From Henricia sp. BOLD:AAB3569 (lineage: Eukaryota; Echinodermata; Asteroidea; Spinulosida; Echinasteridae): DNA of 64,000 nt. The translations under genes were made by a program, and so were the position numbers. The stretch covers positions 1,922,001 to 1,986,000 of the forward strand of contig JBBELK010000096.1 in NCBI GenBank assembly GCA_037783545.1, written 5' to 3'. A model generated the notes under the pieces. It had not been told where the DNA came from. It did not search any database and worked only from the letters and a program-made list of their open reading frames with translations. Below, in pieces: positions 42,997 through 54,799 of the stretch. Each line of letters starts with the position of its first letter. The first letter of the stretch is position 1.

Positions 42997-43610
42997 CTAG
43001 TCTGAATCAGATGAGGTGTCAGTATTCTGCTCAGGAGTTACCATCTGATTGACCTGGTTCAGTAGCCTAAGTACACTGGACTGAAACCTTTCAGGTGGCT
43101 TTCCCTTAGTCGTACGCTTCGAGCGGCGAACAGGTAGCAGAGGCTCAGAAATCCCGTCATCTGTCGTGGGAGGCTCAGTCCCTCTGCAGATCATGTTAGC
43201 CTGGGGCTCCTGGGTATCTGGCGTAGGCGTAACATCTACCTTGACGTCAATAAGTACTCTATCCTCTAGGATTGATTGAGATAGGGTACCCGAATCCGAA
43301 GTATCTGCTGCAGACTGGCTCGGTTCAGAGACATGTGCACTTGGTTCAGTCTTTAGGGTGGGGGTGAGGTATCTTGGAGCGTTGCTGGGATGGGCTTAGG
43401 TGCCGAGGCATGTGCATCACTCGACGGAACACTATCTTCAACATCGGGTGGTGGCTCAACTGTCGATGACCAAGTGATGACCTTGCCAACATTGGTATCG
43501 CTGCTCGATGAAGAATGGGAGGGGTCAGTGGCAGAGGAGTCGGAGCTTGGTGACTCAGAACGTTCGGGGTGAACATCCCAGGGGCAGTGCTTCAACTCTG
43601 CACGATGAAG
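42997..43610 (-). pseudogene. Element C pol C-terminal tail
   Basis: Two frames, 43595-43353 and 43194-42997, give LKHCPWD then a Ser/Pro/Asp-rich tail and finally PVRRSKRTTKGKPPERF, a basic motif commonly seen at the end of such pol proteins. It is joined to the integrase by one frameshift near 43610. Confidence 0.65.
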
Positions 43611-45544
43611 AACCAGATCTCTCGCCCAGATGAGTTGCGGACAATGTACACAGGCTGGCCTTCAAAGGGGCGCCCGGTCACCATATATGGCTCGCTTTCC
43701 CAAAAGTCCTGGATATTAGCTCTACCCCTGCGGGTACGGTCACGGACAAGCACATGTTCGCCTCTGTTTAGTGGTCGTTCAAAAATGTCCCGGTCATGGT
43801 AGGTCTTCCTAGCTGCTGCACATTTGTCAATATTAGACGTCGCGATCTTTCGAGCATGTTCCATCTGCTTACAGTGCCTCTGGACGTAAGCGTGAGGGGT
43901 ATTCGCGCATACCTGTGGGAAATCAACGCCCAAGAGCAGGTGCTGTGGAAGACGAGAAGTCCTTCCGAACATGAGGTACGCCGGCTCATAACCAGTAGTC
44001 GAATGTGATGTATTGTTGTACAGAGCCACAAGATGGGGGAGACTCTCAGTCCACCTAGACTTCTTCTCTGCTGGGAGTGTCTTCAGGAGGTTATGAAGGG
44101 TCCTATTAAACCGTTCACATTGGCCGTTTCCTTGTGGCCGGTACGGGTTGGTGTGTGAATGGCTGACCCCATAGAGGGAGCAAAGTTCATGTACCACTTT
44201 GGCTTCGAAGCATTTCCCATTGTCTGAGTGGATTCGGAGAGGTGCTCCGAACGGGTTGATTATGTGCTTTACCAGGACCTTCGCAACTGTTTCAGCCTTT
44301 TGATTTTTAGTAGGAACAGCCCATACAAACTTGCTGAACACGTCTGTAATTACCAACACATTCTCATACCCATCGGAAGATGGCTCCAGTAGGGTGAAGT
44401 CTATTGCAAGTACTTCCATGGGTGCGGTGGCTCGCAGGGTGCCCAGAGGGGGCCGTGTGTGTCGATTTGGCGGCTTAGCAATCCCACATCTTTTGCACTG
44501 CTGGCACCAGAATTTAACCTCAGTCTCCATCCGAAGCCAGAAAAAGAGAGGTCGGATCAACCGCAGGGTCCGTTTGGCACCAAAGTGCCCTCCGTATTCA
44601 TGCAGGTATATTAGTACCGTCTTCGTAAGCTCCGCTGGAACAACCAAGCGGTCTCCTTGGACCCCATCGGGAAAGGTCCAACGACGGAAAAGAACTCCAT
44701 CCCTGAAATACGGTTGACTGCGATGCTTCAGAATTTTGTCAACATCACTCATTCTTGTTGCTCTTTCTTCCTTGGACGGCTTCTTTCCCCCTTCCAGGTA
44801 TGAGATAACCTTGCTCAGAATGACATCAGCTCTCTGATACTGTCGCAACTGAGGAGCTGTAAACCCCGGTAAGGAGCAACTACCCTTGCAATCAGACACT
44901 TGGATGTGATAACACAGTGCGGGTGGTACGTCAGTGCCCTCTGGCAGATGATCAACGATCCCTGCAATTGCAGCAGAAGTCATGTCTATGTCGCTTCCAG
45001 TAGCTCCATCCTGGGAATTAATCGGGTATTGGGCTGGCAGTCTAGAAAGGGCATCCGCTGCCTGGTTAACCTTCCCTGGCCGGTACTCCAGTTGATAATT
45101 GAAAGACGAGAGTTGCTGTACCCATCTGAGTTCCGTGACGCTTAGGTTAGCGGTGTCGATATACTTCAAAGGGTTGTGGTCGGTGTAGACTATGCATTGG
45201 TTTCCCAGAAGATAGTCATGAAACGCCTGACACATCGCCCACTTAATGGCCAACAGTTCTAGTTTGAAGGCAAAGTAATTTCGATCGACCCTTCTCAACG
45301 ATCGAGATGCATAGGCTATTACAGCCTTGGTCCCATCTGCGAGCCTCTGGGATAGCACAGCACCCAGACCAGAGGTGCTTGCGTCTGTCTCCACGACAAA
45401 CGGCAACGAAAAATCTGCAAATTTCAGCACCGGCGCTTGGATCAACTTCTGCTTGAGGGTCACAAATGCTTCCCGGGCCTTCTCGTCTAACTCTACCCTA
45501 TCCTCTCCTGCCTTACCTCCTCTCTTACCCCGAGGGCCCTGCAA
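43592..45544 (-). CDS. Element C RNase H and integrase
   Basis: 650 codons open. RNase H has VETDASTSGLGAVLSQ and YTDHNPLKYI. The integrase zinc module has HEYGGHFGAKRT...CQQCKRC. The DDE core has AIDFTLL, HSDNGKCFE and a QCERFNRTL glutamate. A GPF/GKC-like C-terminal segment is weakly visible near GRPFEGQPVYIV. Confidence 0.9.
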   Translation of the reverse strand: MQGPRGKRGGKAGEDRVELDEKAREAFVTLKQKLIQAPVLKFADFSLPFVVETDASTSGLGAVLSQRLADGTKAVIAYASRSLRRVDRNYFAFKLELLAIKWAMCQAFHDYLLGNQCIVYTDHNPLKYIDTANLSVTELRWVQQLSSFNYQLEYRPGKVNQAADALSRLPAQYPINSQDGATGSDIDMTSAAIAGIVDHLPEGTDVPPALCYHIQVSDCKGSCSLPGFTAPQLRQYQRADVILSKVISYLEGGKKPSKEERATRMSDVDKILKHRSQPYFRDGVLFRRWTFPDGVQGDRLVVPAELTKTVLIYLHEYGGHFGAKRTLRLIRPLFFWLRMETEVKFWCQQCKRCGIAKPPNRHTRPPLGTLRATAPMEVLAIDFTLLEPSSDGYENVLVITDVFSKFVWAVPTKNQKAETVAKVLVKHIINPFGAPLRIHSDNGKCFEAKVVHELCSLYGVSHSHTNPYRPQGNGQCERFNRTLHNLLKTLPAEKKSRWTESLPHLVALYNNTSHSTTGYEPAYLMFGRTSRLPQHLLLGVDFPQVCANTPHAYVQRHCKQMEHARKIATSNIDKCAAARKTYHDRDIFERPLNRGEHVLVRDRTRRGRANIQDFWESEPYMVTGRPFEGQPVYIVRNSSGREIWFFIVQS

Positions 45545-46504
45545 GTAAACATAAAGAGGCGATCTGGATGAACTTCCGGAAGAACCCCATGAAACCCAGG
45601 AATGACCGCAGTTGTTTTACCATCCGGGGCTCTGGCCAATCTTTCACAATTATCACTTTGTCAGGGTCTGGCTTGACACCCTCACCAGCAATCACCAAGT
45701 GTCCCAAGTATTTTACAACTGGCTTGAAGAACCCACATTTCTTGGGCTTTAACTTTAGCCCGAACTGCTGGAGTCGAGAGAACACAAACTCCAAGCGTTT
45801 CAAGTGCTCATCGAACGTGCTGGAGTAGACGATCACATCATCTAAATATATGAGAAGACTCTCTAGGGCCTGGTCACCGAGGCAGCGCTGCATAACTCTC
45901 TGAAATGTGGCTGGACTGTTGCATAAGCCGAAGGGTAAGCGAGTGTACTCCCACAACCCGAATAAGGGGGTCACGTACTACGAAGGCGGTTTTTTTCCAT
46001 ATCCTGCTCCGACATTGCAACTTGGTAGTATCCAGAAGTTAGATCCAATACGCTAAAATACTTAGAGCCCCCAAGTGCCTGCAGAGACTCGTCGATGCGG
46101 GGAAGAGGGAATGAACTTTTCCTCGTCACAGAGTTTAACCGACGGTAGTCCACACACAAGCGAATGGATTGATCTCGTTTTCTGACAACCACAATCGAGG
46201 ATGCCCATGGGCTGTCGCTCTCTCTAATTATGCCAGCGTCTAACAATTCTTGAATGTGTTGTCTCACCTCACGATGTTGGGATGGAGGGAGAGAACGGTA
46301 GCGTTGTTTGATAGGGGCCGAGTCTCCGGTTTCTATGGTGTGCTTAACTTCATCGAAGTACCCGAGATCTCTGTCATGTCGGGAGAACAGACAGCTGTAT
46401 TTTTGCAGCAAAAACTCAAACTGCGATCTCTGCTCCTGGGTGAGGCCTTCTCCCATGTCAACCATACCTAGGAGATCGATCCGATCCGTGTACATACCGT
46501 CCAA
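45525..46504 (-). pseudogene. Element C reverse transcriptase in two frames
   Basis: 46504-45971 carries RT motifs up to SVLDLTSGYYQVAM (motif A aspartate present). 45974-45525 carries RLPFGLCNSPATFQ, LIYLDDVIVYS and YLGHLV. The two frames abut, indicating a frameshift near 45980. A further frame change joins RNase H near 45540. Confidence 0.88.
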
Positions 46505-47362
46505 TCAATTACCGTTTTAAAATAGTATAAAGAAAAAGGAAAAACTAATCCTTTACCGTTTACCGATTTGTAATCTTTATAAAGAAAAAGGAAAAACAAA
46601 CCCTTTACCAATTACCGTTTTTCAATCTTTAAAAAGGAAAAAGGAAAAACAAAACCTTTACCAGTTACCGTTTTTCAATCTTAAAAAAGCAAAAAGGAAA
46701 AACAAATCCTTTACTGAGTATACCTTTTTTTAATCCGTAAAGCCAAAAGGGAAAAACAAACCCTTTACCAGTTACCGTTTTTCGATCTGTATAAAGAAAA
46801 AGGAAAAACAAATCCTTTACTAAGTACCTTTTTTGATTTCGTAAAAGCAAAAAAGGAAAAACAAACCCTTTACCGTTTTACCGTTTTTGGAATCGTTATA
46901 AAGAAAAAGGAAAAACAAACCCTTTACCGTTTTACCGTTTTTGGAATCTTTATACAGAAAAAGAAAAACAAACCCTTTACCGTTTGCCGTTTTTCAATCT
47001 TTAAAAAGGAAAAAGGAAAAACAAAACCTTTACCAGTTACCGTTTTGAAATTTGTATTAAAAAAACGGGGAAACGTATTAAGTTACGGTATTCCTTTTTA
47101 AAATGTGTATCCCGAAAGAACAAAGAACAAATCGCTTTCCGTTTTTTCAGTTGAAATTTGTAAATAAAAATAGCACGTAGGCCTACACTTGTATTTGGTT
47201 CATTTTATTTGACTAAGACAAATAATAGACAATTTTATTATCTATTTCCTTTTCTTTTGTAACAAAAACGTAGCGAACTAAAAACTATGACAAAATATCT
47301 GTACTGAAACAAAAAAGGAAAAAGGGTAACAGAAAAAGGAAAAACGAAACCCTTTACCAGTT
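46495..47362. repeat. Left inverted arm with about 54-bp subrepeats
   Basis: About ten imperfect units of the form accgtttttcaatcttta, then aagaaaaaggaaaaacaaac and cctttaccagtt, between about 46511 and 47060, then a unique inner part. Reverse complement of 54800-55613, which is about 54 bp shorter, that is one unit. Weaker similarity (atccgagtgcggccga-like) extends to about 47400. Confidence 0.93.
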
Positions 47363-47741
47363 GAACGCACGACATCCGACAAATTCCGAGTGCGGCCGAA
47401 GTCATCCGAAATTTCCGGAAGTTCACCCCATGCACCAATTTTTTTTATAAAGCTTATGTCGGGTCCAGTTCCGGATGTAAAGGCTAATAAATACAATCAC
47501 AATACAACAATAACATTTTTTACAACATTAATTTGTTTAAATTTTATTTGTAAAGAGGCATTGTACAAAATTATACAGCACAAACTTCCCCAGAATGCAT
47601 TGCAACACATTTCACATCCGGTCTTCAGCAGCTAGCCCTAGCCCCCGCCGCGCCCCGGGGGTGTGTTACATGATGCACGGTGGGGTCAGACTCAGACATA
47701 ATGTGCTGCATATGGGGGTAGCATACGAATTACGATACGCC

Positions 47742-47972
47742 ATGGCCGGGATGGAAGCTTTCAAAGTTGAGATTGTACGGCTGAAAGATAGCGGTTTAAC
47801 GAACAAGCAGGTTGCAGAAGTCTTGAAAAATAACCAGAGAACAAGTGGAGAGACTACTTATGGTCTTTCAGAGAGGTCAGTCCGTAGATTCTGTCAGCAT
47901 CACGGCGGGATAGGGCAAGCAACGGTCACTGATCAGGATCTGCGTACAGCTGTTGATTGTGCTGTAGAACAG
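47742..47972 (+). CDS. Transposase N-terminal exon (HTH)
   Basis: 77 codons from ATG 47742 (second ATG at 47751), donor cag/gtaggc in phase 0. It encodes AFKVEIVRLKDSGLTNKQVAEVL and YGLSERSVRRFCQHHG, a helix-turn-helix pattern typical at the N-terminus of integrase-core proteins of eukaryotic DNA transposons. It ends DLRTAVDCAVEQ, just where the YGRR-type linker and catalytic core would follow in that family. That core is not in the window. Confidence 0.75.
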
Positions 47973-49013
47973 GTAGGCCTACAGTAGTGCTAGTACTAGT
48001 GTAGTAGTAGGCCGGCCGACCTGCATCAAGCAATCACCGGATTCAGCACCACATTCAATCGTCAAATGAGCACCAGATTCAGCACCAGATTCGAATATGT
48101 GGTCCTAAAAGTAACGATTTACAGTTACTCGGACTAAGATAGCCCTACATGAGTTAAGTTAGGCCGGGAAGATTTTACTAATCAAAGGCCGGCCCCCACC
48201 AAAATTGGTCAGAAACAGCTAGATCTTGGAAAATAACCATCCATCCTTGACAACAACTTGCTAAACATGTGGCACAACCTGTTATTTTCAGATTTATGTC
48301 GGTAAATCAACAGTAGGCCTTGCCTACATGCGAACACATGAGTGGCTGTACACTACTGTGCCAAGAACAAGTAACACAGAAAACACAAACTTTCTTCCTC
48401 TACATGTACATAGCACACAATTGTCCCAAAAAATTACAAAATTCAAGATTGTGCCAAGTGTTTATACAATTCTTAACAGAAATGGATAGTTATTTGACAA
48501 AGATTTTGATGTTCCTGACAAATGTTGGTGGGGGGTATTAAAGTAAACAAATTCCATTAGGCCAAGGGATTGACAACAAGGTGAACTACATGTAGGATTG
48601 GGAAATTTCACAGTTGTATGATTTGAAAATTCACTCCTGGGTTTTGACAAAATGTATCTTGGTAAATTGTACTGAAAATGTTCAACTAATTTGTTTATGA
48701 AATACTCCAGTGGATAAAGTGTAAACACCACTCTGAGTGAATCAAGAGCAAATATTGTGGGATATTTTACTGCACAACACATTTAATTGCCATACATGGT
48801 TAAAAACCATTGTTATTAGGTCTATAACCATTTTTCTTAGGTCTGGAACCATTTTTGGAAGCTTTGGGTAGAGAAATTTTGCGTCAATTTGAGTGATTCT
48901 TGCCGAAATTTCGGTGGTCGCCGGGGAAAGGTTTTCCGTGATGTCGCCCGTTTACAGCATTCAGGGTTATTAAAATACTATCAAGTAAAATAATATCTGT
49001 TCTATTACATTAG
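47973..49013. other. Gap where the transposase catalytic core is expected
   Basis: Non-coding sequence on both strands by inspection, with no DDE/rve-like motif. Either the core exon was deleted or this is an unusually spliced derivative. Confidence 0.6.
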
Positions 49014-49330
49014 GTAGAGGCATACCAAATCAACTAGCACAACAAAGTGCGAGAGCAGCTGTGACAGCTGTGACAGCTCAGCATTTTCCACCCGCACATG
49101 TAGCAGCAGACTGGTATTCAAGGGACCTTGGCTCAACCCTCACAACTTGTGCTAAGTTTGGACAGGACCCATTCTCGACAGAAGAGGAAATGAATGGCTG
49201 TCAATTGGAAGTACAGAGAGAACTCCCTGACCTGCACCATTTGATGAATAGTGCTGTTAATCAAGACTTTGCACCCATGCAGGATGCTTTACTTAGACTA
49301 ATAGACATCACTCGTCGACATGTTGCATAA
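49014..49330 (+). CDS. Transposase C-terminal exon
   Basis: Acceptor ttacattag at 49005-49013. It encodes RGIPNQLAQQSARAAV, then DWYSRDLGSTLT, FGQDPF and a Leu-rich end FAPMQDALLRLIDITRR; stop at 49328-49330. GRGIPN..., FG.DP and the terminal IDxT motif match the C-terminus of integrase-core transposase-like proteins. The phase (needs one base from upstream) does not join directly to the 47972 donor (phase 0), consistent with loss of an intervening exon. Confidence 0.7.
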
Positions 49331-50058
49331 CAAAGTAACTGTTGAATTTCTTGGGAGTTAAATATAACTGAGAGATTCTGGGGTGCGATTTGGCGGTCAC
49401 AACCAAAAACTGGTTCAGTTGTTTCTCTTTGGTTAATTTTTTTGGGGATTTGAGTCATCGTTCAAACTATTTGAAATTTCCAAAATAATCTGCCGGCAAG
49501 AAACAACCAACCAAATTTTTGGTTTTGACTGTTTATGACCGCCAAAAATGCACCCCTGGACTAGGCTACTTTCTGTGTTAATCAGCTATGCCAAAAAAAC
49601 CTTGGATAACTTGGAATGAAATGTATTCATCTAAACAATTTTCCTCCTCCCCCCTCAAAAAAAAAAACACTCACTGAGTCTCATGTTTTGTAACATCTTT
49701 TTGAGATTTATTCCAGTTTTAACAAAATCTCTTTGACTTTAACAAAAGAAAAATATTATGAGCTTACCAATTAGAAAATCCTTACTGTTCAAGACATGTT
49801 GAAGACATGTTGGCATGTAAATTGAATAAAATTCAAACCTGTCCTTAAATAGTGAGTTTTTTATGAGTTTTCTTCAAATATGCAAAGGCACATACATACA
49901 AACAAACCTGTTAAATTATGAGAGGTTGAGTGTTAACTCGAAACAGGAAAAACATTTTGTTTAAAGAATACAGGGTCATAACAAAACAATTATGAGCATC
50001 AAATTTAGGGTCAGGCATCATGATACAATATGCACTCTGTGTAACACTCCATGTTGTT

Positions 50059-50252
50059 TTACTCCATTTTGAGGATGTTGGCAAGAGCTTTCAGTGCCTC
50101 CTCCAATCCAGTGGCCAAGGTACTGTCTCGCTCCCCTGTCTCGGCTCTACACTTGGGGCAGTGGCTGCTGGCCAAGTACCACTGTGACAGGCAAACCTGA
50201 CACGCAAGCAGACACTTGCAGCATCCTGCAAACATGGGCTTCTTCAATGGCC
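50059..50252 (-). CDS. RING gene last exon
   Basis: Acceptor ttacacag. GPLKKPMFAGCCKC...CQVCLSQW...SSHCPKCRAE forms most of the zinc module; stop TAA at 50061-50059. Confidence 0.7.
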
Positions 50253-53200
50253 CTGTGTAAAAGAAATTATTAAAACATAATTAAACATACCTTAAATAAA
50301 ATTTTAAAAAGGGATGATGTCCAATAACCAATCTATGTACCAATAAAGATGCTGGATCTCACACGCCATCTGCATCTGGCCCATGTGGTCTGGACTCGGG
50401 CCTAACAAAAGTTAGTAGTTTGTCGTCTTTCTTTATTTGCAACTAGGCTACAGCATTTTACATTTAGCTGTAATGGCATGCACTACATTTACCAACCTTT
50501 ACATATGCAGCAGGAAAAGGACTCCCTAATTGTTTTTTCCTCCCTTCTTGTCAGCTTTATCAGGATGTCATTGGATGTTGCACTGGAAATGGCATCCAGG
50601 CTCTCCTCAATAGACTTCGATTTCTCCAATAATGTGTCCATTAGGTCACTCTGCTCCTCCAGAGCCTCACTGACATCTCTGGCTGTGTCTCTGCGTCTAA
50701 AAATACGATACAAGTATACAAAAATTCATTTCAACTTAGGGCCAACTCTCTTTTTGACATACATTGATGTTTTAATGATATCTCATTATGTATTGAGTTG
50801 ATGTTCTATTCTTAAAAAGTCCCATTGCTAAATTGCTTACTTTGTAAGGCCAAAAAAAAAAGACAGTCTGTCTCTGATCCGCGCGATTTTGACCATGCGC
50901 GTCAATCCTTTTTTTTCCCAAACAATTTGGGAAAAAAAATCAGTGGTAGCTACAACAGCGTCCTATTGTTGAACTGCATCAACATAGACATTTCTTTTGT
51001 TTGTTGCACACAGTTTTGTATGGGGGTGTCATAAGGACAAAAATTCAAGCTGTAGTTTGCAACAGACTCACCTTGTCTGTACAATCCAATTTTGAAAAAA
51101 GAAGAAAAAAAACCGTCGCCGCATCAGTTCTGGTCTGAATAGAGACTAACCTACTTTTTAGTTTGGCCTAACACTGTCATAGTTATTATTTTACAATTGA
51201 CCAATGGCACGAAGAACAAAATGGTCCGTAAAAGTAAGCAAATTTATTTATTTATTTTAAAAATCTGTACAGTTATTGGAAGAGCACGGGGAGTGTACCT
51301 TTAACATTACTTTTTTTTATCTTTGGTCTTGGTTATATGGAATACTATCATTTTTAGATATTCCTTACACAATAGTTTGTAATTTGTCCTTAAAACCCAG
51401 TTGGCTGTGAGTTATTGGTTAATCCCAATTTTTCTTCTTGTTTGTACACCAGCATCTGAACATTGAGATCATTGCTTAGAAATAGATTTGTGAATTGTAT
51501 ATGTAAACATGTCATGTCAACTTTAATAGACTACTAAAGTGTGACGTCGGTTGCCATGGTTTTTGGGTCTAAACATTCGCTGGTAATCTGAAACGTGCAT
51601 TGGTATAGCGCAGGGAAACAGTTCACTGGTTTTAGTGTAGACCCAAAAACCATGGCAACGCACAAAGGGTGACGTTTTCACTTTAGTAGTCTATTGTGGA
51701 CTTTTAAACATATTTTACTTGTTTTCCATAGATCTGCTGATCTACTAATGAGAATTTGTAGTTTTGAATCCCGGCGCCCTCTGTCATACAGTGAAATCTC
51801 GATAAGTCAAACTCTGATAACTCAAAACTCCTGTCAAATCAAACAAAGAATATATTTCCTTCAGTAGTATAACAATGATACAACTTCTCTTAACTCAAAA
51901 CTCTGCTTAACTCACATTTTGAGCTTGTTTACTTGAGATTTGACTTATTGAGATTTTACTGTATGTCACTGATTTTAGTTTTCACAACCCCACTCAAAGG
52001 CATTGAGTTTAAAGTCCTGACACATGTTGGGATGGGCAAAAGCATTCCCAATTTTAGCAATATATCTAAAAAAATAAATAATAACCTGTGCTTGGTTTTT
52101 CTGCTGGTCCCACTCATGTACTCTCTGTGGGTAGAGGCCGTCATGCACAGGATCTTTCGGGTTGGTGTTTTCCAGAAGTCATGTCCTAAAAAGAAAATCA
52201 ATTATGATAGCAAAATAAGATCATGGTTGTTTCAATCTGTTGATTAGATGTACATTTTATTTTGGCAAAATCAGATGTCTTTACAAATTAAGAGTTGGCC
52301 AAGTGTGACTGGAACAAACAATTTGAATTTTTTTGGACATTGGCTTCTCACTTTGTTTGACAGTGATTCAATTTTGTTTGTTAATGGCCATGTTTGAGAG
52401 TATTTGCACCAACCTTGGGTCCCCGGGCCATCTTGGATCTCATGCCCCTTGCTATCAACGACAATGATGGGCTGCTGGGAGTCAAGCTGCTCCTGCAATT
52501 TGTCACTGACAAGCCTACATTGGCCTCCTGCTCATTCAGCCTCAAATAGATGGTCTGAATCGGCATCAGTGTGGAACCCTGGGCCTCCACAAGCTGGACA
52601 CTTCTATGTGTTGAATTGCAAAGAAATTTATATTAAATGCCAATAGACAGTATTTTCTTTTGATAAAATTGTTTTGTTATATACCAAACTTATCCAGTTA
52701 AGTCTCACTATGAGCAAAAACATGTACATGTTCATTGTAACCCCATTGTTAGTAACAATGGTGTGTGCCCAATTTCCATTGTTAGATGTTCATAGTGTCT
52801 GCATTGAAAATACTGTTTCAAGCAAGAGACTCACTGCATTGTAGCCACCAGCTATTTAGTCAGATAAAACATGGGGAGATCTTAAATAGTTATAAAGGTC
52901 ACATGATCAGTTGTGTAATTGTTTTTAATCCGAATTGGGTGAATTTGGTGATCAGTTACTGCAATACAACTGTATTTAAAAATGTAATTATATTGTCACA
53001 CAAAGTGTTTGTTGGATTTTTTTATGGACAACTTGACATGTTTACCTTGCAAAGGTTTTACTTTGCGCCCTTCTGAATGAAGGTGGGGTTGCAGCCCATG
53101 ATGGTTGTCCACCAGCTGAAGCCCCTCTGGAGCTAGAAGCAAACGAGAAGCCGCGTTGGCTCTGGCTCATTGATGGGGCTGTGGAGAATGCTGGACTCGG

Positions 53201-54385
53201 AGGTTGTTGGGGTTGGGTCGTGGAAGTGGGACCAGTTGTGTCACCATTTACTTCATAGTGGGCTTTGTCTGTCAGTAGGTGCACAGAGTAATTCCCACTC
53301 TCATCCGGGAAGATGGCTGTGTTTCTGTCATCAGACAGAAACATGGAGTCCTGGGTAACCTAAAAATTGATATCCAGGTAAAAATAAACATTTTCAAACA
53401 CAGGTCATCAGGTACAGGTATAGACCTATACTACATGTACAATGTACTAGTATGTGATGATGTGATAAGTTAAAAAAAGGTTTTTGCATTATTAAGTTGT
53501 AAAAGGTTTCAGCTTTAATTTGGGTACATGTAATTAAAACTCAAGTAATTCATTATTTATTTCAGTGATTTATTTATTTATTACATTGTTTTCAAGCTGG
53601 ATCATGGTCTAAACACTTCTAAATCTAAGAGTCATATGCACAGCTACAAGTACAGAGTGTTCGGGAGGGGGAATTTTAAAAATTAGTGGTTATTTCTAAT
53701 TCTTTTTTGAAATTATTACTTTATAAAGTTTACATCCGGAAAAGCATGTCCCCAAAAATTATAAGCATCAAAAAAATGTATACTCGCACTCTCCTTTCCA
53801 TCAATATAATAGGCCCCCTAATTAACGAGTAGAAAATATATCCATTTTTTGTTCATGTTCTTTATACTAAACTTTTTAAGTTTTTTTTTAAATAGGCCTG
53901 CTGTATTAATTTTGGGGAAACAATTGTTGTAGACCTGAGTCTACTTTTATTGCCGTTGCCACGGTGTAATTTTAGTTGAACCATAGCAGTACGTACAGAT
54001 TTGAAACTAGGCCTACTGCCTCATTACTAATGCGCCAGTATTCTGACCGCAATGCCTTGGAGGTTTGCAGTCCGGCAAGGGTCAAGACCCCACCGCTCTA
54101 CTGGGCGGAACCAGGAATGCATTTTTCCTTGCTGTAGTTTCTCATGACCAAAAGTATCGAGGCCGTCCCAGTAATTAAGGGGCAGCATGTACTTTAAAAT
54201 AACGAATTAGTCTTAGGCCTGGGCGGCCTAGGTTCTAAAAATTAAATAAATAAATAAATAAATGCAAAAGCAATGTTTACAAAAATGGTACATGGAATTC
54301 CTTTTTTCATTCAGCAGACTAGGGGCTACGGGCGTGCCCTATTTGAACACCCCCCCCCCCCGCCCCCCCCCCCCCCCCCGCCCCG

Positions 54386-54417
<32 letters not shown>

Positions 54418-54636
54418 ACCCCCCCACCCCCTCCCCCGCCCTAAGCCAAAGGCTTGGGCCTAAGCTAAGTAAATGTCAATCATGACTCGACTCATGTCTT
54501 GTACGATATTAATCGGCCTCTGATTAAAATTTTACTGTATACGCACCTGAAAAATGCGGCTTATTTTGCCCGTTGTCATATCATCGTCTCTCAGGGACAA
54601 TCTCTTGCTACCTCTAAAGAGCACGAACGTCTCCAT
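50059..54636 (-). CDS. RING-finger accessory gene, six exons
   Basis: Exons in coding order: 54636-54547, 53359-53046, 52603-52414, 52185-52086, 50696-50497, 50252-50059, about 360 residues. The N-terminus METFVLFRGSKRL...ISRIFQ leads to a Pro/Ser/Thr-rich linker. A middle part PIIVVDSKGHEIQDGPGTQ and FWKTPTRKI follows, then an acidic coiled segment in exon 5. The end is a RING-like zinc module spanning exons 5-6 (CCICKG, GCCKC, CQVC, HCPKC). Phases agree at all junctions except within exon 3, where a one-base deletion near 52530 is needed to pass from EQEAN to DKLQEQL. RING proteins are usually E3 ubiquitin ligases; its role here is unknown. Its location inside the TIR unit suggests an element-borne accessory gene. 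Confidence 0.65.
51525..51695. mobile_element. Palindromic MITE inside the TIR unit
   Basis: Ends aatagactactaaagtg and cactttagtagtctatt are inverse. The inner part also pairs (ttgccatggtttttgggtct / agacccaaaaaccatggcaa). Located in the large intron between RING exons 4 and 5. A related copy is at 22007-22130. Confidence 0.85.
51787..51963. mobile_element. pogo-type MITE
   Basis: Ends tacagtgaaatctcgataag and its near-inverse ttattgagattttactgta, flanked by TA. Inner sequence repeats aactcaaaactc. 177 bp, no ORF. Confidence 0.85.
54243..54263 (+). repeat. (AAAT)n microsatellite
   Basis: Five aaat units. Confidence 0.85.
54350..54438 (+). repeat. Poly-C tract, about 85 bp, with few G and A
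   Basis: Almost pure C from 54350 to about 54438, interrupted by single G, A or T bases. The inferred proline-rich ORFs are artefacts. It sits between RING exons 1 and 2 and is a likely assembly weak point. Confidence 0.9.
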
Positions 54637-54799
54637 CTTTGTTGTAAAATTTCTAGAAAAAGTTGAACTTGCTAAGTATAGAGTGCGCGCCAAAATGCAG
54701 CGGGCCCGCGCGCCCTCAACGATACAAACAAAGTTTTCTTTTCCGGAAACAACCGAGTCACTTTTGACAACTCGGCCGCACTCGGATTTCGTTGCGCGT

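Larger units (their letters stand above)
42997..46494 (-). mobile_element. Gypsy/Ty3 LTR element C, 5'-truncated
   Basis: The pol remnant covers RT, RNase H and integrase on the - strand. Gag, protease, 5' LTR and primer site are missing because the sequence stops at the boundary of the TIR transposon at 46495. It differs from elements A and B in sequence. Frames shift at least three times, so it is a dead copy. Confidence 0.88.

Noticed and set aside
46495..47362. Regularly spaced repeats suggestive of a CRISPR array
   Set aside because: Units are contiguous about 54-bp imperfect tandem repeats without unique spacers, in an animal genome, and the whole block is mirrored at 54800-55613.
54262..54485. 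Proline/glycine-rich ORFs
   Set aside because: Translation of the poly-C tract in the RING gene intron.
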